Shown here: positions 53,318-60,851 of the stretch, piece after piece
How positions within the stretch are numbered: position 1 is the first letter of the stretch
Layout: each line of letters begins with the position of its first letter
NCBI RefSeq assembly: GCF_905397395.1
Contig: NZ_CAJPVH010000007.1
Coordinates: 93,292 to 157,291 of the forward strand
DNA from: Cupriavidus campinensis
GTDB lineage: Bacteria > Pseudomonadota > Gammaproteobacteria > Burkholderiales > Burkholderiaceae
Length of the DNA: 64,000 nucleotides
Reading direction: 5' to 3'
Position numbers and translations under genes: made by a program
The notes under the pieces: generated by a model
Told to the model about the DNA's origin: nothing
What the model saw: the letters and a program-made list of their open reading frames with translations, nothing else
The model's database searches: none

Positions 53318-53716
53318 TCAGCCACCCAGCAGGTCGCCCTGGTCGAGGATGGCGTAGGCGATTTCCGGATGGGCGTCCATGCTGCGGCGGATTGCGGCGG
53401 GAATATTCTGGCGGGTCTTGCGGCACAGGCCCGGGCGGTCGGCCAGTTCGATGCGGAAGCCGCGCGTCGTGCGGACTTCGTTCGCGCTCGGCGTGATGGT
53501 CACCTCGATGCCCAGCAATTCGGCCATCCGGGCTTCCATGCGCCGCAGTTCCTCTAGCGAGGCCACCTGCTCCAGCCGTGCCACGAGCTTCTTTTCTTCC
53601 TGTAGCGTCAACCGCAGGATGCGATGGTCGGCCTGGGGGTCGTCCAGCAAGACCTCCCGGTTGCAGACGCAAGCGCCCGGCGGACATTCCTGACGAATCG
53701 GGAAAGGAAAGTCCAT
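53318..53716 (-). CDS. conserved hypothetical protein with CPPGACVC motif
   Basis: A 132-residue protein not assigned to a family. It begins MDFPFPIRQECPPGACVCNR, with three closely spaced cysteines that could bind metal or an Fe-S cluster. A central helix (LTLQEEKKLVARLEQVASLEELRRMEARMAELLG, about 36-69) looks like a coiled coil, and the end (NIPAAIRRSMDAHPEIAYAIL) is helical. It sits 42 bases downstream of prlC and 40 bases upstream of xthA on the same strand, so it is probably cotranscribed with both. Confidence 0.75.
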   Translation of the reverse strand: MDFPFPIRQECPPGACVCNREVLLDDPQADHRILRLTLQEEKKLVARLEQVASLEELRRMEARMAELLGIEVTITPSANEVRTTRGFRIELADRPGLCRKTRQNIPAAIRRSMDAHPEIAYAILDQGDLLGG

Positions 53717-53758
53717 GGCCGGGCGCCTGGTCAGCGAAGCGGGATGGAGGTGTGACGA

Positions 53759-55846
53759 TTACGCCGCCATGCCTCCGTGGCGCAGCAGCGCGTCGATCTG
53801 CGGCGCGCGGCCACGGAAGGCCACGAACGATTCCATCGCCGGACGGCTGCCGCCCACCGACAGGATCTCGCGCCGATACCGCTCACCAGTTGCCGAATCG
53901 AGCACGCTGCCGGACAGCTGCCCGGCTTCCTCGAACGCGGCGTAGACGTCGGCGGACAGCACCTCGGCCCACTTGTAGCTGTAGTAGCCGGCCGCGTAGC
54001 CGCCCGCGAAGATGTGGCTGAACGTGTTCGGCCAGCGCGACAGCGGCGACTGCGGCACCACGTGCTTGCTGTCGTTGATCTTGCGCGACAGCTCCAGTAC
54101 CGAGGTCTGGCCCTGCGGGTCATAGTCGGTGTGCAAGTGCATGTCGAACGACGAGTAGACGATCTGGCGCAGCGTCATCATGCCGTTCTGGAAGTTCTTG
54201 GCCGCCAGCATCTTGTCGAACAGTGCGCGCGGCAGCGGGGCGCCGGTCTCGACGTGGGCGGTCATTTTCGACAGCACCTCGTATTCCCAGCAGAAGTTCT
54301 CCATGAACTGCGACGGCAGTTCTACCGCATCCCACTCCACGCCGTTGATGCCGGATACGCCGAGGTCGCCCACCTGCGTCAGCATGTGGTGCAGGCCATG
54401 GCCGAACTCGTGGAACAGCGTGATGACTTCGTCGTGCGTGAACAGCGCCGGCTTGCCGCCCACGGGCGCCGTGAAATTGCAGGTCAGGTAGGCCACCGGG
54501 GTTTGCACGGTGCCGTTGTCGCGCTCCTTGCGGCCACGCGCGTCGTCCATCCAGGCGCCGCCACGCTTGCCTTCGCGTGCGTAGAGGTCGATGTAGAACT
54601 GGGCGAGCAGCGCGCCCTGCGGCGACACCACGCGGAAGAAGCGCACGTCCTTGTGCCAGGTCTGGGCCTCGTCGGGGCGGATGCTGACCGAGAACAGCTT
54701 CTCGACCACGCCGAACAGCCCTTCGAGCACCTTCGGCTCCTGGAAATACTGCTTCACTTCGTCGTCCGAGAACGAATAGCGCTGCTGGCGCAGCTTCTCG
54801 GAGGCGTAGGCCACGTCCCACGGCTTCAGTTCGGCCAGCCCCAGCTCGGCTGCGGAGAACTGGCGCAGCTCGTCCCAGTCGCGCTCGGCGTAGGGGCGGG
54901 CCTTGACGGCCAGTTCGTCGAGGAACTTGAGCACGTCCGCAGGGGACTCGGCCATCTTCGGCACGAGCGAGACCTCGCCGTAGTTGTTGTAGCCAAGCAT
55001 CTGCGCTTCCTCGCGGCGCAGCGTCAGCTGCTCGCGCATGTTGGCGGTGTTGTCCCAGTCGGCCTGGCCGCTGCCGTACTGTGCACCCAGTTCGGAGGCG
55101 CGCGTCACGCTCGCTTCGTACATGGTCTGGCGCAGCGCGCGGTCATCGGCGTATTGCAGCACCGGGTAGTAGGACGGGAAGTGCAGCGTGAACTTCCAGC
55201 CGGCCTTTTCATCCTTCTGCGCGGCGATCGCGGCGGCTTCCTTCGCATCGGCGGGAATGCCGGCCAGGCGCGACTCGTCTTCTATATAGAGGGCGTAGGC
55301 GTTGGTGGCGTCGAGCACGTGGTCCGAGAAGGCCTTGGAAAGCTGGGCCTGCTGCTCCTGGATCTCGGCGAAGCGGGGCTTGCGGTCTTCGGGCAGCTCG
55401 GCGCCGCCGAGGCGGAAGCCGCGCAGCTCGTTTTCGAGCAGTTGCTTGCGCGCAGGCGTCAGGCCCGCGAACTCGGGGCCGGTGGCCACGGCCTTGTACT
55501 TCTCGAACAGCGCGAGGTTCTGGCCCAGCGACGACCAGAATTCGGTCATGCGGGGCAGGTTGTCGGTGTGGACCTTGCGCAGCTCGGGCGTGTCCGCCAC
55601 GGCGCTCAGGTGGCCCACCACGCCCCAGGCGCGGCCGAGCGGCTCGGTGGCGGCCTCGAGGGCTTCCACTGCGCTGGTCCAGGTGGCCGGGGTGGCCGGG
55701 TCTTCGGCGCGGGCCACGCCGGCCTGTGCGTCGGCCAGCAGCACGTCCAGCGCCGGGCTGATGTGCTCGGGACGAATCTCGGCAAAGCGGGGCAGGTCGG
55801 TAAAGTCGAGCAGGGGATTGGTAGCGCGGTCGTTGTTCACGGTCAT
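53759..55846 (-). CDS. prlC: oligopeptidase A (M3 metallopeptidase)
   Basis: A 695-residue M3-family peptidase. The zinc motif HEFGHGLHHML (with HExGH replacing the more common HExxH, as in M3) sits about two-thirds along, followed by the third ligand in GVEWDAVELPSQFMENFCWE. The thiol-like N-terminal half is all helical. In Escherichia coli PrlC degrades signal peptides and short oligopeptides in the cytosol. folD lies 133 bases upstream on the same strand. Confidence 0.97.
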   Translation of the reverse strand: MTVNNDRATNPLLDFTDLPRFAEIRPEHISPALDVLLADAQAGVARAEDPATPATWTSAVEALEAATEPLGRAWGVVGHLSAVADTPELRKVHTDNLPRMTEFWSSLGQNLALFEKYKAVATGPEFAGLTPARKQLLENELRGFRLGGAELPEDRKPRFAEIQEQQAQLSKAFSDHVLDATNAYALYIEDESRLAGIPADAKEAAAIAAQKDEKAGWKFTLHFPSYYPVLQYADDRALRQTMYEASVTRASELGAQYGSGQADWDNTANMREQLTLRREEAQMLGYNNYGEVSLVPKMAESPADVLKFLDELAVKARPYAERDWDELRQFSAAELGLAELKPWDVAYASEKLRQQRYSFSDDEVKQYFQEPKVLEGLFGVVEKLFSVSIRPDEAQTWHKDVRFFRVVSPQGALLAQFYIDLYAREGKRGGAWMDDARGRKERDNGTVQTPVAYLTCNFTAPVGGKPALFTHDEVITLFHEFGHGLHHMLTQVGDLGVSGINGVEWDAVELPSQFMENFCWEYEVLSKMTAHVETGAPLPRALFDKMLAAKNFQNGMMTLRQIVYSSFDMHLHTDYDPQGQTSVLELSRKINDSKHVVPQSPLSRWPNTFSHIFAGGYAAGYYSYKWAEVLSADVYAAFEEAGQLSGSVLDSATGERYRREILSVGGSRPAMESFVAFRGRAPQIDALLRHGGMAA

Positions 55847-55979
55847 GGCGGTTCTCGGTTGGCGAGCCTCGGTCTTTATACGTTCACACGTGCAAAGATG
55901 AGGCGTCTGCGCGGAAATTTCCAGTTCGACTTTCCTATCGGGCCGATTGGGGGCCGATTAGGACCCGGCGGCCAGCGGA

Positions 55980-56834
55980 CTACAGGCCGGCTTCGCGCTC
56001 GGCGGCTTCGAGGGTGTTGATCAGCAGCATCGTGATCGTCATCGGCCCCACGCCGCCCGGCACCGGGGTGATGTGGCCGGCCACTTCGCGCACGCCGGCG
56101 AAGTCCACGTCGCCGCACAGCTTGCCGGCGTCGTCACGGTTCATGCCGACGTCGATGACCACTGCGCCCGGCTTGACCATATCGGCGGTGATGATGTTGC
56201 GGCGGCCTACGGCAGCCACGATCACGTCGGCCTCGCGCGTATGGGCGGCCAGGTCACGCGTCTTGCTGTTGCAGATTGTCACGGTTGCGCCGGCCTGCAG
56301 CAGCAGCATGGCCATCGGCTTGCCGACAATGTTCGAGGCGCCCACTACCACGGCACGCGCGCCGCGCAGCGGGTACTGGATCGATTCCAGCATCTTCATG
56401 CACCCATAGGGCGTGCACGGGCGAAACAGCGGGGCGCCGGTCATCAGCGCGCCGGCGTTGGCCACGTGGAAGCCATCGACGTCCTTTTCCGGGGCGATGG
56501 CTTCGAGCACCTTGTGGCTGTCGATGTGCTTCGGCAGCGGCAGCTGCACCAGGATGCCGTGGATCTTGGGGTCGTTGTTCAGGGCGTCGATGCGCGCCAG
56601 CAGGTCGGCTTCGGACAGATCGACCGGATAGCGGTCCAGCGACGAATGGAAACCGTTGTCCTCGCAAGCCTTGACCTTGTTGCGCACATAGACCTGGCTG
56701 GCGGAATCCTCGCCCACAAGCACCACGGCGAGGCCGGGCTGGTGACCCTTCTCGGTCAGGCGGGCGGCGCGCTGGGCGGCTTCGGTACGGATTTGTTTGG
56801 CAAGGGCGTTGCCGTCGATCAGTTGGGCGGGCAT
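55980..56834 (-). CDS. folD: bifunctional methylenetetrahydrofolate dehydrogenase / methenyltetrahydrofolate cyclohydrolase
   Basis: A 284-residue FolD. The catalytic lysine lies in [10 protein letters not shown] (Y49, K53), the conserved QLPLPKHID follows, and the NADP-binding [24 protein letters not shown] is intact. It interconverts 5,10-methylene- and 10-formyl-THF for one-carbon metabolism. It heads the minus-strand series folD, prlC, unknown, xthA, sulP. Confidence 0.98.
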   Translation of the reverse strand: MPAQLIDGNALAKQIRTEAAQRAARLTEKGHQPGLAVVLVGEDSASQVYVRNKVKACEDNGFHSSLDRYPVDLSEADLLARIDALNNDPKIHGILVQLPLPKHIDSHKVLEAIAPEKDVDGFHVANAGALMTGAPLFRPCTPYGCMKMLESIQYPLRGARAVVVGASNIVGKPMAMLLLQAGATVTICNSKTRDLAAHTREADVIVAAVGRRNIITADMVKPGAVVIDVGMNRDDAGKLCGDVDFAGVREVAGHITPVPGGVGPMTITMLLINTLEAAEREAGL

Positions 56835-57048
56835 GGGATTCTGCGGGAGAGGCTGGGAAGTCGGGGCAGGCGGCGCGCGCGTGGCGGCGGCGTCGCGGAC
56901 AAAGCCGGATTATAAGGGTTTGGCGCCCATCGGCGGGCAGTTGGCGCGGTGCAAGCTGCTCGGACGGGACAGTTTGTGGCACACCCAGTTCGGCATGATT
57001 GTGCTGTTTGCATTACTTTTTCCGCCAACCTCCTGATCGACGATCCAT

Positions 57049-57077
57049 AAAAAAACGGCGCCTTTGCGCCGTTTTTT
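57049..57077 (-). terminator. Rho-independent terminator after the response-regulator gene
   Basis: ACGGCGC / GCGCCGT stem flanked by A6 and T6. On the minus strand the stem is followed by a T7 run, 19 bases after the response-regulator stop; it separates that operon from folD. Confidence 0.92.
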
Positions 57078-57095
57078 CCCCGTCCATCCAGCCGA

Positions 57096-57728
57096 TCAGC
57101 TGTTGCGCGACAGGGCCAGTCGCAGCAGATCCGCCACGGTGTTCACGTTGAGCTTTTCCATGATGTTGGCGCGGTGCGCCTCCACCGTCTTGATGGAAAT
57201 GCCCAGGTCGTCGGCGATCTGCTTGTTCAGCCGGCCGGCCACGATGCGCTCCAGCACCTGCTGCTCGCGCGTGGTCAGCTTGCCCAGCAGGTCCTTGGCG
57301 GCGCGCTGCTCGCGGGCGGCGGAATGGTCGGTGCGGGCCTTCTGGAGCATGCGCTCCACCAGCGCGCGCAGCTCGGATTCGTCGAACGGCTTCTCGATGA
57401 AGTCGATCGCGCCGCGCTTCATCGTGGACACCGCCATCGGCACGTCGCCGTGGCCGGTGATGAACACGATGGGAATGTCGATGTGCTCGGCCAGCATGCG
57501 TTCCTGCAGTTCCGGGCCGCTCATGCCGGGCATGCGCACGTCCAGGATCAGGCACGATACCTGGCCGGCATCGTAGGCGGACAGGAACTGCTCGGCGCTG
57601 TTGAAGCTGCGCACCTGGTAGCCATTGCCCTCCAGCAGCCAGGTCAGCGAGTCGCGCATGGCTTCATCGTCATCGACGATGAACACGGTCTCGCCACGAT
57701 GCGGAGTGGGACTGGGCGTTGCGGTCAT
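57096..57728 (-). CDS. FixJ-type response regulator
   Basis: A 210-residue two-component regulator. The receiver domain has the acidic pocket in VFIVDDDEAM, the phosphoacceptor D63 in LILDVRMPGM, and FITGHGDVPMAV and EKPFDESEL with the conserved Thr and Lys. The LuxR-type helix-turn-helix is at about 145-205 (LTTREQQVLERIVAGRLNKQ, later VEAHRANIMEKLNV). Overall it matches FixJ/TodT-type regulators. The start at 57728 has CAGGAGA upstream. The cognate kinase is encoded 164 bases upstream on the same strand. Confidence 0.93.
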   Translation of the reverse strand: MTATPSPTPHRGETVFIVDDDEAMRDSLTWLLEGNGYQVRSFNSAEQFLSAYDAGQVSCLILDVRMPGMSGPELQERMLAEHIDIPIVFITGHGDVPMAVSTMKRGAIDFIEKPFDESELRALVERMLQKARTDHSAAREQRAAKDLLGKLTTREQQVLERIVAGRLNKQIADDLGISIKTVEAHRANIMEKLNVNTVADLLRLALSRNS

Positions 57729-57892
57729 GAAGTCTCCTGGGGCAAATTCGTTAACGACCAAGTCGTTTGCAACTAAGTGTAACCGCCTCGCGGCATGCGC
57801 AACACTACCCGGTCGAGTGGCAGATCTGCGGCGACCCACCCAAGCCCCGCGGCGGAGGGTCTCATCGCGTCTGTCTCACCGGGGTGCCCGGG

Positions 57893-60523
57893 CTATTGCT
57901 CGGGGAGCGCAGGCTGCAGCGGCAACGTGATTTTAAACGTACAGCCGATCCCGTCCACATTGTTTTCCACCCAGAGCCGGCCCTGGTGGGATTCAATGAT
58001 CGAGCGGCAGATATTCAGGCCCATGCCCATGCCGTCGGACTTGGTGCTGAAGAATGGCTCGAACAGCCGTTCCTTGGTGGCTTCGTCCACGCCCGGGCCC
58101 TGGTCGATCACGTCGATGCAGACGCACTGGCCGAATTCCACCGGCTCGATGCGCGCGTGCAGGCGCACCACGCCGGCGGCGCGCATGGCGGGCAGCCCGG
58201 CCATGGCTTCCACGGCGTTCTTGAGCAGGTTCACCAGCACCTGTTCGATCAGCACCGGGTCCACATACAGCAGCAGCGGCGGGGCGGGCAGGCGGGTGAG
58301 AATGGTCACGCGGCGGCGCGTGGCTTCCAGGTCGGCCAGGCCCACGGCGTCTGCCACGATGTCATGGAGGGACGCCTCGCGCCGCTGCGGCTGGCTGCGC
58401 TTCACGAAGCCCCGGATGCGACTGATGATGGTGCCCGCCCGCACGGCCTGCGCCGACGTCTTCTCGAGCACCGGAATCAGGTCTTCCGGCGTGCTGCGCC
58501 CCGAATGGAGCCGCGCCACGGCGCCCATGCAGTAATTGTTGATGGCCGCCAGCGGCTGGTTCAGCTCGTGCGCCAGCGACGACGCCATCTCGCCCATGGT
58601 GGTCAGCCGGCTGGTGAACTGGAGCCGTTCCTCGTGCTGGCGCGCCATTTCCTCGGCGGCCTTGCGCACCGTGATGTCGGTGGCGATCTGCATCTGCGCC
58701 AGGTGGCCGTCCACCCACTGGATATAGCGGCGGCGCACTTCGAACCATTTCTGCATGTCCGGCACGAAGACCTCGCGCGCATCGGACGCATACGGCATCA
58801 GCTCCGAGGCCGGCAGGCCGGCGTAGGCGTCGACAAAGTCAGTGTTGTCGCTCGACATCTGCTCGCGGTCGAAGTCGTCGCCGGCGAGTTTCAGGTGCCC
58901 CTCGGCCTCCCAGCCGAACAGCTGCCGGTAGTAGCGGTTGGCGAACAGCAGCTCGGCCTTGTCAGTGGCCAGCACGGACACGGCGGCGTCCAGGCTCTCC
59001 AGCACGGTCGTGAACCGGTCGTGCGCGGCGGCCAATTCCTCGCGGGCGCGCTTGGGCTCGGTGATGTCCGTCATCGAACTCATCCAGCCCGTATGGCGGC
59101 CCCGGCCGTCCACCAGCGGCGAGACGTACATCCGTGCGAAGAAGCTGCTGCCGTCGCGGCGCATCACGCGCATCTCGTAGCCGGTGGCGGGCGACTTGCC
59201 CTGCAGCGTCAGGTCGATCTGCTTCTGCATCTCCTGCTGGTCGTTGGGCGGCCAGTAGGGGAACGGCGGCACGCGGCCGACCAGGGCGCCCTCGGTCCAG
59301 CCCGTCATGCGGCAGAAGGCGGGGTTCACATACGTGATGCGGCCGTTCAGGTCGAGCGCGCGCAGGCCGATCAGCATCGAGTTTTCCATCGCCCGGCGGA
59401 ACGAGGTCTCGGCCAGCAGGGCGCGCTGCGCCTCGGAGCGGCGGCTGGTGTGCCGCCACATGCTCCACAGGCTCCAGAGCAGGAAGCAGGACAGGCCCAC
59501 CACCAGCCACAGCAGCATGTTGTTAGGCAGGTTCGACGGCGGCGGGTAGGCATCCGCGCGCAGCGAAAGCGAATGCCCGGGTGGATCAAGCAGCACTTCG
59601 TAGGACAGCGCATTGCCCGGCACGGGCCGCAGCGACGTGCTCGCGCGCGTCTGGTTGTTCTTGTCGATGAGCGAGAAGCGGTAGCGCTCCGTCAACTCGG
59701 GCGGCAGCAGGTGGGTCAGGATGCCGTTGATCGAATAGAGCGCGCCGAGGGTGCCGAGGAACTCGTTGTCCCGCACGATCGGCACTTCCATCAGCATGAA
59801 GCTGTCGCCGCGCTCGTTCATCAGCGGGCGGGAGTAGACCACGCGCTGGGTCTCGCGGGCGGCGTCGAAGGTGTCGAGGACTTCCGGCTCCAGCGGATGG
59901 TCGACGGTCTCCCGCAACCGGCCGGCAAACTCCGACGTGGACGGCAGCGACCAGCGGCCGCGCCGCGTGGCATCGAGCCAGTTCACAAAGACGATTTCCG
60001 GGTTCTCTCGCAAGATTTCCTGCGCGGCCGTGCGATAGGCTCCCTGGTCGAGCTGCGCGGCGGCGATGTCGCGCGCCAGCGAGGCCAGCTGGTCCTGGTT
60101 GCTCAGCAGCGAGAGCCGCACGCGCTGCTGCGCCCAGGCGGCGTCGCGGTACAGCGCGTCGCGCTGCTGCTGGCGCTCCGTCTCATGCAGCGACCACAGG
60201 ATGACGCCCATCGCCACGGTGAAGAGCACAATGGCCACGAGCGGGATGAACATGAACCAGCTCGTCGCCACGAGGTTGCGCCAGCGCAGCCACCAGAGCC
60301 GGCGCGGCGCGGCGGCGAAGGGGCCGTCGGCTTCGTGGGCGTCGGCGCCATCGTGCGCTACGTCGTCATGGGGATCGCCGTCGCGTCCGGCGTGGGCCGC
60401 GTGCTGGGCGGCATGGTGCGCGGCGGCAGACGCTTCCACCGTGGCCGGGGTCACGGCCCCGGAGGGATTGGGGGGAAGCATGGCCGTGCGCAGGCCGGAG
60501 AGGAGTCGTTGGAAGAACTGCAT
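57893..60523 (-). CDS. two-PAS sensor histidine kinase with periplasmic sensor region
   Basis: An 876-residue kinase. A cytoplasmic N-terminal tail of about 80 residues has a histidine-rich stretch (residues 36-63, seven His plus Asp). Membrane segments lie at about 84-112 and 335-356, enclosing a periplasmic sensor region of about 220 residues with a dCACHE-like character. PAS domains follow at about 370-490 and 500-620. HisKA holds the phosphoacceptor H652 in MASSLAHELNQPLAAIN, and the ATPase shows DPVLIEQVLVNLLKNAVEAM, VIDQGPGV and FFSTKSDGMGMGLNI. It is the partner of the adjacent FixJ-type regulator and is divergent from aceE. Confidence 0.93.
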   Translation of the reverse strand: MQFFQRLLSGLRTAMLPPNPSGAVTPATVEASAAAHHAAQHAAHAGRDGDPHDDVAHDGADAHEADGPFAAAPRRLWWLRWRNLVATSWFMFIPLVAIVLFTVAMGVILWSLHETERQQQRDALYRDAAWAQQRVRLSLLSNQDQLASLARDIAAAQLDQGAYRTAAQEILRENPEIVFVNWLDATRRGRWSLPSTSEFAGRLRETVDHPLEPEVLDTFDAARETQRVVYSRPLMNERGDSFMLMEVPIVRDNEFLGTLGALYSINGILTHLLPPELTERYRFSLIDKNNQTRASTSLRPVPGNALSYEVLLDPPGHSLSLRADAYPPPSNLPNNMLLWLVVGLSCFLLWSLWSMWRHTSRRSEAQRALLAETSFRRAMENSMLIGLRALDLNGRITYVNPAFCRMTGWTEGALVGRVPPFPYWPPNDQQEMQKQIDLTLQGKSPATGYEMRVMRRDGSSFFARMYVSPLVDGRGRHTGWMSSMTDITEPKRAREELAAAHDRFTTVLESLDAAVSVLATDKAELLFANRYYRQLFGWEAEGHLKLAGDDFDREQMSSDNTDFVDAYAGLPASELMPYASDAREVFVPDMQKWFEVRRRYIQWVDGHLAQMQIATDITVRKAAEEMARQHEERLQFTSRLTTMGEMASSLAHELNQPLAAINNYCMGAVARLHSGRSTPEDLIPVLEKTSAQAVRAGTIISRIRGFVKRSQPQRREASLHDIVADAVGLADLEATRRRVTILTRLPAPPLLLYVDPVLIEQVLVNLLKNAVEAMAGLPAMRAAGVVRLHARIEPVEFGQCVCIDVIDQGPGVDEATKERLFEPFFSTKSDGMGMGLNICRSIIESHQGRLWVENNVDGIGCTFKITLPLQPALPEQ

Positions 60524-60851
60524 AAGGGATTGACGGCTGACCGGCCAGTGTATAGGGATTATTGCGGTGCGTCGCTTGGGGAAAGCGCCTATGCGGCACC
60601 TGCTCAAGTTTGCGCGGATCGTGCCCCGGGCAGGGCTGGCGAGGAAGCGGCGTCCGATCAATGCGCGGGCGACATCGGCCTGCGGCGCGCGCGCTCTGGT
60701 GCACCGCCGCAATATTTCACATTATAAGAAACGAATCCGTAATCTGAAAATTTCGCTTGTCAGCCTCTGCTGTGCTTCCATAGAATCGCTTCGACCAGAC
60801 AATGCGGGCGGATCTCGTGCGCTCGCCAGGAATTCACCAGGAGACAGTCTC
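60524..60851. other. 328-bp divergent spacer between the sensor kinase and aceE
   Basis: No gene is seen. The aceE-proximal part (60719-60790) is markedly more AT-rich and contains a good sigma-70 promoter for aceE. AGGAGACA lies just before the aceE ATG. The kinase-proximal half is GC-rich and shows no clear signal; the pdhR-type operator of enterics was not found. Confidence 0.5.
60757..60786 (+). promoter_or_regulatory. aceE: promoter of aceE
   Basis: TTGTCA (60757-60762), an 18-base spacer and TAGAAT (60781-60786). The start would be near 60793, about 59 bases before the aceE ATG. Confidence 0.65.

Noticed and set aside
57767..60727. A 986-codon plus-strand open frame opposite the sensor kinase
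   Set aside because: It is the antisense shadow of a GC-rich gene: the minus-strand protein has clear kinase motifs, while this frame is His/Arg/Gly/Ala-rich low complexity with no domain.
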